This document shows, piece after piece, positions 47,390 through 58,816 of a stretch of 64,000 nt of DNA (within the stretch, counting starts at the first letter, position 1; each line of letters starts with the position of its first letter). Both the position numbers and the translations under genes were made by a program. Source of the DNA: Erpobdella octoculata. Taxonomy: Eukaryota > Annelida > Clitellata > Hirudinida > Erpobdellidae. The notes beneath the pieces were generated by a model. It worked only from the letters and a program-made list of their open reading frames with translations, was not told the DNA's origin and ran no database searches. The DNA is taken from positions 33,874,042 through 33,938,041 of the forward strand of contig OZ022239.1 of NCBI GenBank assembly GCA_963978895.1, read 5' to 3'.

Positions 47390-47663
47390 CAGGGACGGAT
47401 CCAGATGGATGGGAGACGTATCCCCTCACCAGAGTATCAATTAAATTTTTTTTGGTAGAATACACGGTTTTGGAAAATGACTGTAGTTAAAAATAAAATT
47501 ATTGAAGAAATACTTACGACGAACCCCCGGTCATCAGCTTTTTTAGGAGAGAAAAAGTGGAAGTCTTTGAAAAAAAATTTGAACAACCCACGGTTATCAG
47601 TTTTTTTTTGGGAAGAACATTTTGGAAGTGCATCCCAAACAGGAATTTCTGGATCCATCACTG
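47390..47663. mobile_element. hAT-type MITE with perfect 8-bp target duplication
   Basis: 274 bp. Left end CAGGGACGGATCCAG; right end CTGGATCCATCACTG, an imperfect inverted repeat. ATGTCACG flanks it exactly at 47382-47389 and 47664-47671, the hAT duplication length. Internal motifs such as CGGTCATCAGCTTTTTT recur in the elements at 41183 and 50554. Too short to code for transposase. Confidence 0.88.
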
Positions 47664-47671
47664 ATGTCACG

Positions 47672-48120
47672 CACGTGTCTGTGTGTGTGTCTGTGTGTGT
47701 GTGTGTGAAACAGGTGCTAAATCAAATTACAAGATTGCGCAAGAAGCAGCTGACGTAGCCCGAAAGCTGTGCCGCCGATTGGAAAAGAATTGGTGGGGTT
47801 AAATCGGTTTGCTCCGGCAGGCTTTTTTAAAGGTCAAAGGTTAAAGAAGATCCGTTTGAAATCGTGAAGAAGAAATTTACACGAAAGATATCGATATCTA
47901 GTAGAGATTTCCGGGTTACCATGGAAAAGCTTGAAAATTATTCAAAAAGGAAAGAATATTTTAATACGGAGATGACATTGCTATAAGTAAATAGGTAAAA
48001 TGTGGAAATTCTTAAGTTTTATGTCTTAAATAGGTATTTTTTATGAAATGCATTTTTGACTGTAAATATAAATAGGATATATTAGGCACGCCAAAAAACA
48101 ATATCACCAGGTGATGCTGC
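47672..48120. other. Gene-free stretch right of the MITE
   Basis: A short GTGTGT run, then AT-rich sequence. Nothing recognised. Confidence 0.45.
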
Positions 48121-48130
48121 AGTTTGAAAA

Positions 48131-48176
48131 AACGAAAGAAAGAAAGAAAGAAAGAAAAATAAAGAGAGAAATATAA

Positions 48177-48271
<95 letters not shown>
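48131..48271 (+). repeat. (GAAA)n then (GA)n compound microsatellite
   Basis: GAAAG repeats lead into a pure 90-bp GA run. Confidence 0.96.
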
Positions 48272-48274
<3 letters not shown>

Positions 48275-49121
48275 AGTGGTAAAAACACACATACATATGT
48301 ACACTCATATGTACTACACTGTACACCAATATAGAGAGTATAGAGACATACTTAATTACAATGAAAGTAATGATAGAGTCAGAGTAAAACTCTCCGATCA
48401 ACCCCGGTTGAAAGTTGATTGACTCCTGACAGATCGTTGAACGATTGTTTCATTTCAACCCACAATTAAATTCAACACGACTGATTGACACTTCAATTGC
48501 GTCGACCTTTTAGCTGTAATTGGGTGACCTTTAAATTTCCCAAAGCGACCCAAATTTTGGGACGGCCAATAATAAGACGGCCAAAACTCTGAGTATCTTA
48601 AAATGCAGTTCTTTTGTTTACCGACCTTGACATTGGTCATTGATTGACGCGTGACGTTTTCATAATTTGGAAAGTAGAAATTCCAATCTTTGTTTACAAT
48701 TGAAAAATGAAAATTCCAATCTTTTGTTTACATTTCTAATAGGGAATGTTTTTCACAACAATGATTTTAACCAGTAACTAAAAACACTCTGAAGATAGTT
48801 TTGTTTAAAGCAAATTTTTTTCTGCTCTAAATTCTCTGTCTCAAGTCTCACAGTGGACACACGCGTCGCGTGTTTCAGACAGCTGTAAGAACTTCAGCTC
48901 ATAGCTGGATACCCGAATGACAAATCTATCATTCCAACACACAATGTCATCTTCAACGGGTTTTGACACCGGCTTGGTCCGTATGTTCGCGGTCAATCGG
49001 GCGTAAAAGAGATGAAGGGGCTGGATGGCTTTCGAGGGGTTTCTCGAGACAGCTGTGCTCCAGGATAGAAGTGACATTGCATGACATTGCGTCCAAGAGA
49101 TTGACAGAAATGTGTCATTCG

Positions 49122-49122
<1 letters not shown>
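48272..49122. other. Gene-free stretch
   Basis: No exon or repeat boundary recognised. Confidence 0.45.
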
Positions 49123-49182
<60 letters not shown>

Positions 49183-49191
49183 GAGAGAGAG
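49123..49191 (+). repeat. (GA)n microsatellite
   Basis: About 34 GA units with one GG variant. Confidence 0.96.
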
Positions 49192-49290
49192 GTGACTCAA
49201 TACAATTGCAGTAATATTAATATTCATTCGGTGAACAGCATCATCATCTAACTGAGCTTTTTTTATCTCCATACAAAATTTTTTATGTCG

Positions 49291-49880
49291 GTATGTATGT
49301 ATGTATGTATGTATGTATGTATGTATGTATGTATGTATGTATGTATGTATGTATGTATGTATGTATGTATGTATGTATGTATGTATGTATGTATGTATGT
49401 ATGTATGTATGTATGTATGTATGTATGTATGTATGTATGTATGTATGTATGTATGTATGTATGTATGTATGTATGTATGTATGTATGTATGTATGTATGT
49501 ATGTATGTATGTATGTATGTATGTATGTATGTATGTATGTATGTATGTATGTATGTATGTATGTATGTATGTATGTATGTATGTATGTATGTATGTATGT
49601 ATGTATGTATGTATGTATGTATGTATGTATGTATGTATGTATGTATGTATGTATGTATGTATGTATGTATGTATGTATGTATGTATGTATGTATGTATGT
49701 ATGTATGTATGTATGTATGTATGTATGTATGTATGTATGTATGTATGTATGTATGTATGTATGTATGTATGTATGTATGTATGTATGTATGTATGTATGT
49801 ATGTATGTATGTATGTATGTATGTATGTATGTATGTATGTATGTATGTATGTATGTATGTATGTATGTATGTATGTATGT
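49291..49880 (+). repeat. (GTAT)n microsatellite, 590 bp, perfect as shown
   Basis: About 147 uninterrupted copies of a 4-bp unit. All three forward frames are open because the unit contains no stop, giving false 200-aa proteins. Confidence 0.98.
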
Positions 49881-50553
49881 TAGCAATTTCACATAACGCG
49901 GTGGTCAGCAGTCAGCAGTTGATAAAATAAGTGCGCGCGAAGGCGTGTAATAAAAGTTATTGCCTACGTAATTGTGCGATGTCAGTCCGAAAGATCAAAA
50001 AGGTGTGGCTGCAATCTCAAAATATTAAATAATATATAATGAGATTTTAAGAAATCCATCATTTTATAATAAGTATAATAATTAATCATTTTAATCGCTT
50101 TATCTGAACCAAAAATCAAATTATAAGTAAATTTTCCTATTTTTTTTAAATATATTTATAGCTTTTATAAGTGATGCAACGTAACATAATGCAAATTAAC
50201 GTAACGCAAATTAACGTAATGTAATGTAAACTTAACGTAACGCAACGCAACGTAATTTGAATTTATAGAGCCTCTCTTCATAAGGCGTTTGAGCTTGTGT
50301 TTACTGACTTACGGAGACTACACAGAGTTAATTTCAATTAATTTCAGTCTATCTATGTACACTTTGCCTTGTGGCTATTACAAGTAATAAATAACTATTT
50401 TAAAAATGCAATTATTATAATTCTCAACCGGAATTATTTAGTTTACTAATCAATTAAAATATGTAAAAGCCAAGTGTTTTTATATTATTTGCTCAGAAAA
50501 AACTTGAAGTGTTTAATTTATTCCCAAACTGTTATGATAACAAATCAACTTTA
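49881..50553. other. Gene-free AT-rich stretch with degenerate AACGTAACG repeats
   Basis: 50170-50260 has loose tandem variants of AACGTAACGCAAATT. Nothing coding. Confidence 0.5.
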
Positions 50554-50917
50554 GCGGCGGATCCAGAAATTCCTGGTGGGGGATGTAGGTACTACTAGGT
50601 ACGTCGACTTCCAAAATTTGTCACACTTTCTCCCTCCCAAAAAAGCTGATGATCGCAGGTAGGCAGGTAGTGGTAGGTTCGTAGGTATTTTTCAACAACA
50701 AAAAAATTAAATTTCAAAGTATGACACTTTCTCATCTTAACAGAGCTGATGACCGGGGGGGCAGGAGTAGTTATTTTTCCAAACAATTTTCAAACAGTCA
50801 CTTTTTCTCTTCCCAAAAGTAGATGTCATTTTCCAAAAAGCGGGTATTCTACCAAAACATTTTTAATTGATACCTTCTCTCGTGGGAGATGCATCTCCCA
50901 TCCCTCTCCCTGGATCC
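50554..50917. mobile_element. Diverged hAT-type MITE relative
   Basis: Begins GCGGCGGATCCAGAAATTCC and ends CTCCCTGGATCC. It contains AAAAAGCTGATGATCGC and AGAGCTGATGACCGG blocks shared with the MITEs at 41183 and 47390. Its ends are decayed and no target duplication is visible. Confidence 0.45.
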
Positions 50918-51125
50918 TTTCCCGATCAACTTTATAAGAAAATGTGATATGATATTTGTGTATTTAATAACCAAATAAATTAAAAAATTGTCATGTCTTT
51001 GACTTAGTGTAAATTTATGGAAAATTGCGTTATAGAAGTTAATTGATTGAAGCTTTAGCGTGCATGGATGGAGTCCGATCGTGGTTGTATAGCACAGACG
51101 AACTCTATCGAGTAATAAGCTGATT

Positions 51126-54100
51126 TCAGAGATTATTCCACGGTCTCCATAAGACATATTTAGGAGTGTACTTCGTGCGATTTTCCCGCACTAATCTCTC
51201 ACAGATTGGCGTTTCGGCTTGATTCTGAGCGTTTGCAGTGATGGCACAATTATTCTTGTTCTTGAACTTTACGCCATTTGGCGTCGAAAAGGTAATTATG
51301 TTCTCCGACTTCCAAAAATACAATCTGGGTCTCAATTCTCCTTTATGGTACTGCTGTCTTGAGATTGAAAAAAAGCTTCCTGGCTCCTGAAATTCTGGTC
51401 TTGATGGTGACATTATCGTGGAGCGGGGGCTCTGAACTCCACCACTTGCGACAAAACAATCGCCAGGTGCGCAGTAACTTTTACCGGCTTTAATCGTCCA
51501 CTCTGACATATTATGGGACTCCACACTTTTCTGGCTGCTTTCCACGGGCTTCCATTCAACAAGGCTTCTATCGAGACAAAAAGATTCTGCACAATTCATC
51601 TGTACGTCAAACGGATCAACACGATTCTGCTCGCAACTGTGTTTTTGTGGGATGTTTGATCCTTCGTGAAGACAGCCCTGGGTCTGAGACAGTTGCATCA
51701 ACAAGTTAGGTTCAAGAAAACCGTTCTTGTCAAATTCCAAGTCAAAATGACTGTTAAAATTTGACAAGTCATTTTCGATGTGATTGCTTGCATCCGAATC
51801 CATTTGCTTTGAAACGTGAAAAATTTTATCGGTCACCAAATTTTTTTGTTTCTGCAAAAGCTTGAGACTCTTCAGATGACAGAATCTACTCCCGAAGTTT
51901 CTTTTCAAGGTAGTCAAATCCTTCCAGCTACTGCGTCTGGTAAGGGTATCCAGACGACTGGTTGTCTCTCGTAGCGAAGAGTGTTGATGGCTCTTGTAGA
52001 GTTTGAGAGAATCTGACAGGTGTCGGAGGAGCTTAGCAGCGTTTGATGGTTTGCCGTCCAGTTCTTGTCTCGTCCACAGGAACCATCTGTCGACCTGGTT
52101 CATGCAGGATTCGTAGCCGCTTGCGTAGTGACGAGTAGGCGAATCTAAAAATGTATTTGATGTTGGAATATTTATTGTATGCGAAATATTTATATTACAG
52201 TTGTATTTAAAATATTTATATTACAATTGTACTTTGTATCTAAAATATAACAGTTGTATTTTGTATTTAAAATATTTATATTACAGTTGTATTATGTGTT
52301 GTTTTTGGCAAATGTCCGACTGTCTGCAGAACCAGTCCGCTGACTAACTGGCTACCAGGTTTGAATAAATTTCTTGGTGCATTGCCGTTTAAAAGATAGC
52401 TTGTAAACTGTTTTAGGGCTAAAGTAGCAACAGTTAATAAAGAATTACAAAACCTAACAAATAAAATTGTACAAAATAATTTTATATTTTTGTATTTGTT
52501 TTTTTTAACACATATGAAATAATTTTCAAAAGTCAAAACCAAACTGCTTTGTTTTAGAAAATTTCCAAAAGTGTATTAAAAAACATTGTCATAATAAACA
52601 AAACTATAATTTCAAGTTTCAGCTCGACTGGATGACGGGAAGTTTTTTTAATTTTTACTTTCAAGGTATTTCCACAAGAAAAAAAGAACCGCTTGGAAGT
52701 TAATATAAGGGATTTTAAAAGATATTCTTTCTCATATTTCCTTTTCTCTCAGCTTCTGTCCAGCCATGTTGACTGTATTCAGAGAACCGTCAAAAAACAA
52801 TTATTTATAAGAAAAAAATTATTTAATTAAATGTATTTTTCAAATTTGAATTTTGAATTACTGGCAAACGATTTCTAAAATTGCAGACACCCGCAAATGC
52901 ACTTCTCCTTGTGGGCATTTTTTATTCATTTCACCCCCCCCCCAAAGGACGCACTTTTTATTGTCGGTATATTGTTCCTGTATTTAAAAATAATGTGCGG
53001 AAATTCTTAATTATGTTTCCTTTGTTATATCGTCTGCACCATCAACATCCGAAAGTGAGTAATTTCGCTACAAGCCTCCCATCGAGGACAAAAGTCTCGA
53101 CAGAACTGTTTGACAAAGCATTAAATTTTAACCATTCGTACAATTTTAACGGTTGAAAATTATTTACATGCACATATAAAATTTAATTCCAGTCTTCCAG
53201 TGATGGTAGAGCGCCATAATAGAATTAAGTTATTGTTTCACTGTATTATATAGACTGGGTGGGAATCATTTCATGAATAGTTAATCGTCTCTGAACGGTC
53301 TACAGTTCTTAGAGTTTTTCATTTCAAGACAATCTTGTTTCATTAATCAATTTAATGACTCGCAAGTGTTGAGAAAAAGCTCAAATAACTCGAGACATGT
53401 GAGTCGATTAAGTGAATGCCTTGGTCTCGTCTCGAAAATTTTGATGAACAAATTTTCCGCCTAATAAATCGTTGGCTGGCTATTAAATAAGTTAATAAAA
53501 GACTGATATACAGTTAGAGTAAATGTCGTTAAATTTAATTCAAATTGGTAATAGCTGTTTTTCTAACTCGTTTCGGACAAGTTTGAAGACTTTTTTGCAA
53601 TTTTATTTAATATTTTTAGAATTTTCTTGGAATTAAACTGCATTTAAAAAAGATCTGCACTTAACTTGAAATACATTTCATTAAATCATTGAATGTTTTT
53701 CGTAAACACAAATTTCAAACATCACTGACGACATGGAATGAGGCAAGGGTGGGCACGGGCCCATTCTTAGCAACCCATCCCATTATTTTCCAAGCCCAAC
53801 CCGACCCGACCCATCTGCAAAGTTAAATCTTCTAACTCAACCCAACCCACAGTTAAAATTTTTATTAAATAAAAAAAAATTCTTAACCTTACCTAACCCA
53901 ACCCATGCATGTGTAATAAATTAGACCTAACCCAACCGAACCCAACCCAGCCCATGTCCACCTCTGAGATGAGGGTACAATACGCTCAGGCAGAGGCGTG
54001 GATTGGGGGGAGCGCTGAGGGGGGCCACGGCCCCCCTCAAGATTTTTCCACAAATTGAAAAAATATCTTTTCTAGCTCACCCATGAATGAGTATTTAGAT

Positions 54101-57100
54101 TATTTGATAAAAACAGTAATTATTAAACTTTTTGAATTATATCTACTTATAATCTACCAACTGCTAATATTTTTCAATCTTTTAGTGCTTAGTTTCTCGC
54201 ACTTCTTACTTTTATCATAATTATCTCTCCATCTCTTGTTCTTCTTCACTGGCTTCCTCTTAAATATAGGGTGATTTTTAAAATTTGCTTACTAATGGTT
54301 AAAATTAAAAATTGCTCTTCTCCATCCTACCTAACTAACTTAACAAAAATCCCTCCTAAGTCTGGTCTTCGATCTTTCTCTCTTAGCCACTTTCGTATTT
54401 TTTATGTTAAGCATTTTTTTCCTAAATGCTCTTTTTCCTACTTTGGTCCCTTTCTCTGGAACTCTCTTCCTACTTCTCTTACTAAATCTACTTCTCTCGC
54501 TGTTTTCCGTCGGGGGCTTAAAACTTATCTGTTTAATAAGTTTGTGTCCGAACACTATTGAACGCCAAGGAAATAGAGCTATAGAAATTTAATTGATTGG
54601 TTGCTTGCTTTCGGTCCATCCGATCGAACTCCTATGAAATTTAGACTCGTTTATGTATCTGTCATAGCTTGATGAACAATTAGCATATTCTTATCCTACA
54701 CGGTTGCTTGAGCTCTCTCACTAAGATTTTTCCAATTCATTTTAAATTATTTTTATTAGTTCACACACGATTGAGTATTTAGATTAGTTGATGAAAGCAA
54801 TATTTATCATACTTGTTGATTAATATCCAATTAGTTAAAAATCTCTGCTGATATTTTCCGATTTTTTATTAGTACCTTTAATCGATTTGATCTTGATGAT
54901 TCAGTAGACAATTTTGTAAAAATGAAAGAACGTCGATACACTTTGTTACATTCATAATTTAAACGCTTTTTGTCTGCACTCAATATTAAATAAAAGTTAA
55001 CTTTTTCTAAACCGTTTTTTAACTAATATGATGATTTACATGAAAATACAACATACAAATGTATATTGGGATGGTCATTTGTTTTTAAATGTCTCTGGGT
55101 TAAAGTTAAAAAATCTTCGTCCCCCTCAACATTTTGCTGAATCCACGCCTCTGCGGTCGGGGTAGAAAATGTCGAGTCTAAAAACGTTATACTTTAATAA
55201 ATATTATGATCATAACAGCACTTTTAAAATTATAATTTATTTTATCCCTACAATCTATTTTTCGGTTACATATTCCTGGACGCCTAGGTGGTGCTCGGAA
55301 ATTTAGTTTTTCTGAATATAATTTTTGAAATGTTTAGTGGTTGATTAGAGTCGTTTGAGGCAAGGTAAATTCAGAAAAAGTTGTGTTTGAATTTTCACGA
55401 AAAATAAAGATGATTAATCTGTTGACGTTGTGCGCGCGTGGTTAAGACGTACCAGCCTGAAAAAATTGCAGTTAAAAGTTAAAGATGGAAAAACAAGGAA
55501 ACTAACTCCGCTTATTGCGAACCAGTCCCAGACCCATGCTTAGATAAATAAAATAATACATTGCTATTGTCTACTTAATGCTAGTTCAGTTTTAAAACTT
55601 GATGTGAACCCTAAAAAGCTTATGAATTAGAAAAAAAAACAAGTAAGCTGTAAAAACGAGGTTTTTTCACAAATCCCTTATATTTCTAAATTTGCCGGTT
55701 ATTCATTTATTACAAAACAATTTTTTTTTATATCACAACTAGCGGGGTTACCCAGCGTTGCCCGGGGTTTTTAGAGGTTTTTCTAATGTTTGTCTCTCTC
55801 GCTCCCGTTCCCTTCTCCACTTTCCCGTTTTCGTAGCGTTCCCGGTCGCTTTTCCGCTCTCGGTCGTTTTCCAGCTCCCGGTCGCTTTCCCGCTCAGAAG
55901 TTCTGTTATCGATTTTCTCTCTTGCTCGCGTTTCCTTCCAAGCTTGCTCTCCCGATTCCAGTCGCTTTCCGCGTTCCCGGTCGCTTTCCGCGTTCCCGGT
56001 CGCTTTCCGCGTTCCCGGTCGCTTTCCCGTTCCCGGTCGCTTTCCCGTTCCCGGTCGCTTTCCCGTTCCCGGTCGCTTTCCCGTTCCCGGTCGCTTTCCC
56101 GTTCCCGGTCGCTTTCCCGTTCCCGGTCGCTTTCCCGTTTCCGGTCGCTTTCCCGTTCCCGCTCACGCTTGCTCTCCCGTTCCCGGTCATGCTTGCTCTC
56201 CCATTCCCGGTCACGGTAGCTCTCCCGTTCCCGTTTCCGTTCCCGCTCATTTTCTCTTTTACATTCTTTCATAACTTCTGTTAGCCTATAAAACGCAAAA
56301 TAGATTTGCTAAGACTATATATATATATATATGAATGTTTGTGGGTTAGTTTGTCTATTATAGAAACGGGAAAGCACCCGGAACGGACAGCGAGCGGGAA
56401 CAGAAAAGCAAGCGTGAGCGGGAATGGGAGAGCAAACGTGAGCGGGAACGGGGCAGCGACCGGGACGGGAAAACGACCGGGAGCGGGAAAGCGACCGGGA
56501 GCGGGAAAGCGACCGGGAGCGGGAAAGCGACCGGGAGCGGGAAAGCGACCGGGAGCGGGAAAGCGACCGGGAGCGGGAAAGCGACCGGCAGTGGGAAAAC
56601 GACCGAAAACGGAAAAGCTAACAGGAGTGGGAAAGCAGGTGGGAAAGGAAACGGGAGAGAAAGAGACAAACATTAGAAAAACCTCTAAAAAACCTGGGCA
56701 ACGCCGGGTATCTCCGCTAGTACATACATAAACACACACACACAGACACACATACATGCACATACACATACATACATACACACATACATACGCACATACA
56801 TATATATATAGTTCCCGCTCGCTCACCCGCTCCGCTCCGCTCATTTTGTGACGGATTTCAAAAAATTTTTTTTTCTTTTTGATTTTCATTGACTCTCAAG
56901 GTTGTGTGAAAATTTCATTACGATCGGATGAATGGTGTAGCAATGCATAAAGGACATTAACATACATAAATACATATATACAAACATTCATTTTTATATA
57001 TATAGATTTTTGAATTTATTTGATTTGTTTGGTTTTAAAACATAAATAATTATTATTTATAAATACAAACAATTTTCAAACTTCAATAGAAGGCATTGTC

Positions 57101-58240
57101 ATGAGGAGCGAGTATATATTTCAAATTTCAGCTCAATTGGATGACGGGAAGCTAGTAAATTAAATTTTCACATTGAAGGTTTGCGAAGATTCAAGTAAGC
57201 AAGACCAGCGGTGGTTAATATAAGGGATTTAAAAACAAGCCCGACACAAAATGTAAAAGTTTGTTGCCTATTCAGTATGTTGTAACTAAACATATATTAA
57301 ATTTAAGGTTTTTTTGGATGATCTGCAAATATTGACGAATAACCTTCTAAGTGTACTTTGAAGTCTTTGCCGTTCTTCTTCAACGACTCCAGCAGATCAA
57401 CTGTCATCTCCAGGACATCAGCTTTATCCAATTTTGTATTTTCGCCATTCTGTTTAGGTTTAAAAAATAAATTTAAAAAAAAAAACATAAATGCTGGCCG
57501 ACTTTTTGAATCACAGAATTATGAGTTACTTCTGTATCAGTGTAGGCAGAGATGCGAATAATTGATGTAGTTAAATTAACATCTAGTTTTGCATGTAGAT
57601 ATGGTACCAGACGATTTCAATTTAAGTGGCCTAAACACTGCTTGCAGCTTAGCACAGATAATTATAATTGTAAAAATGGCTGGTGGAAATTGGAAAACCC
57701 CATCTTTTTTAAATGTCTCAACAGTTTTAAATCTTTTTTCAACCCATCTTAAGAGTTTATGCAGATTACAGTAGTTTGAAACTGTAGATTTGCCAAACAT
57801 TGGCTAGCTCAGAAAACAAAACTCATTATAACAGTTTTGTGCTAACTTTTCCTGCTTTAACTTTATACTGACAACGGCTTTTCGGTTTTTTTGCATAGAA
57901 ATGACACAAACACTTTCAATCAAAAGTAGGTAAAGATTTTTGTTAAAAAGGGTTATTTGGAAAAATACAAATATACCGTGTGCTTGTAGATCTCGCTCAA
58001 GTTTTTTCTAAGACTTTCTAAACTGCTGTTTATTCTCAGTCGTCGACGTTTCTCCACGATCGGTTTACTGAGCTGCTTTATTTATAAAAAGTGATTTTTT
58101 ATCTAGATAGTTATACAAAAACTTTTTGTTTTGTTATATAATTTATTGCAATTAACTTTTTTTGAGAAGTTTTCTTTTGAGGTTGTAACTTTCGAGTCGG
58201 ACAGAAGATTGGATTTGAATGTTATAGATTTTTTTTCCAT
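51126..58240 (-). CDS. HES-B: Hairy/Enhancer-of-split bHLH-Orange repressor, 4 exons
   Basis: Second HES protein. Exons (minus): 58240-58157, 58075-57977, 57449-57344, 52144-51126; the phases join to give 435 aa. The basic region is SKPIVEKRRRLRIN (residues 31-44) with Pro33. Helix 2 has NTKLDKADVLEMTVDLLESL. The Orange-like region follows at about 98-140 (HYASGYESCMNQVDRWF). WRPW is at 429-432 followed by Asn-Asn-Leu, so the Groucho motif is not quite terminal, as in vertebrate HES1. Two points are less certain. Exon 3 needs a weak GTTATT donor to keep frame, because the nearer GTACAC donor gives an early stop. Exon 1 needs an 81-bp intron with a GTTAAT donor. Intron 3 is 5.2 kb and full of transposons. 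The sequence is more divergent than HES-A, consistent with an old duplication. Confidence 0.87.
52582..52725 (+). repeat. R1-related repeat, copy 1 of a pair in HES-B intron 3
   Basis: CATTGTCAT, TTTCAGCTCGACTGGATGAC and TTAATATAAGGGATTT occur in the same order and spacing at 57092-57235. Confidence 0.65.
52726..53743. other. HES-B intron 3, gene-free
   Basis: AT-rich. Includes a C-run (52936-52944) beside a TGATGACCG-poor MITE-like fragment. No exon seen. Confidence 0.4.
53744..53966. mobile_element. 223-bp hAT-like MITE
   Basis: Ends CAAGGGTGGGCACGGGC and GCCCATGTCCACCTCTG are imperfect inverted repeats (13 of 17 bases pair). The flanking 8-mers GAATGAGG and AGATGAGG agree at the last six positions, a decayed target duplication. 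The interior is CCCAACCC-rich. Confidence 0.65.
53991..55153. mobile_element. 1163-bp non-autonomous DNA transposon (hAT-like) carrying a LINE fragment
   Basis: The inverted ends CAGAGGCGTGGATT and AATCCACGCCTCTG are an exact 14-bp pair. Flanking 8-mers CGCTCAGG and CGGTCGGG agree at six of eight positions. A LINE 3' fragment lies inside. It starts 24 bp after the previous MITE. Confidence 0.75.
54190..54561 (+). pseudogene. LINE ORF2 C-terminal fragment (CR1/L2-like)
   Basis: One open frame encodes the post-RT tail of a CR1/L2-type ORF2. LVLLHWLPLKYRVIFKI and FGPFLWNSLPTSLTKST, then FRRGLKTYLFNK, match the usual HWLP, LWNSLP and FK..LKTYLF order. The reverse transcriptase is absent. The fragment is flanked by a diverged direct repeat (about 54073-54190 and 54755-54893). 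Confidence 0.8.
55154..55738. other. HES-B intron 3, gene-free
   Basis: A truncated R1 head (AACAAGTAAGCTGTAAAAACG) begins near 55649, just before the composite Helitron. Nothing else recognised. Confidence 0.45.
55739..57006 (-). mobile_element. Composite Helitron, copy 2 (inverted relative to copy 1)
   Basis: Minus-strand 5' TC at 57006, 3' CTAG at 55742-55739, preceded by A and followed by T. It contains the same nested Helitron in the opposite orientation (about 56315-56720). It is 1268 bp against 1047 bp for copy 1; the difference is mainly 18-bp minisatellite copies (units like TTCCCGGTCGCTTTCCCG at 55960-56160 and GGGAGCGGGAAAGCGACC at 56460-56600). Confidence 0.8.
56315..56720 (+). 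mobile_element. Nested Helitron within composite copy 2
   Basis: Starts CTATATATATATATATATGA, ends with the hairpin GGGCAACGCCGGG then CTAG at 56717-56720. Same position and relative orientation as the nested element at 27699-27995, but longer by extra 18-bp units. Confidence 0.75.
57092..57235 (+). repeat. R1-related repeat, copy 2
   Basis: Pairs with 52582-52725. Both lie in HES-B intron 3. Confidence 0.65.
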
Positions 58241-58816
58241 TTTTTTTATAGATATCTCAGCCTGCTCTTTAAAACTCGGTTAAGCTCCGTCGTTCTCTTT
58301 ATATTGAAAGTTGTAGAATCCTACAGCAGCAGTTTCACGCATCATATTCCTATAGAATTTACCATTCTGTTATCAAAAAGTTGCGAGATTTAATTAAAAC
58401 TCCGCCTTCAGTTTTTGGCGCAACCAATTCGCTTTCTGTAAGAAGCCATTGCAAAAAACTATTGGTCTCTCTATATAATATTTTGCGTTAGTTTAAGTAA
58501 AGCTTAAATAACTTTTTTTGCAAAATGTATGTCATTAGCAAAAGTAACTGTTTTACAATACCTAATTTTATAGCATTTTAATCTTATTATACATGGATAT
58601 GGTGCGGTAGTTTTTTTGTGGTTCTTTACTAATAAGATTATTTTCACTTTTCATAAACAGGTTTTTTGTGTGTTTATTATGCGGTAATATTTCTCATCTG
58701 GTCAGTCTGCTGGCGAACTCTGTTCCGTTCGATAGATTTGTCCGAAAGTCTGAGTTATTTCATAATTTATTGGTTATCATAATTGTTTTTTTTAATTAAT
58801 TAAACAAATGTAAATC
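58241..58816. promoter_or_regulatory. Divergent intergenic region HES-B / ZDHHC12-like
   Basis: 576 bp between the two start codons of oppositely oriented genes, so both promoters must lie here or in unrecognised 5' UTR exons. AT-rich, no CpG island, no clear TATA box. Confidence 0.4.

Noticed and set aside
49285..49930. Three ~200-aa Tyr/Val/Cys/Met repeat proteins on the plus strand and a Thr/Tyr/Ile/His one on the minus strand
   Set aside because: All are translations of a pure (GTAT)n microsatellite that has no stop in any of these frames.
55748..56889. Arg/Ser/Glu-rich frames of 100-200 aa on both strands, resembling SR proteins
   Set aside because: They are translations of 18-bp minisatellites inside Helitrons.
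57303..57488. Separate 61-aa gene
   Set aside because: It is HES-B exon 3 read into the flanking introns.
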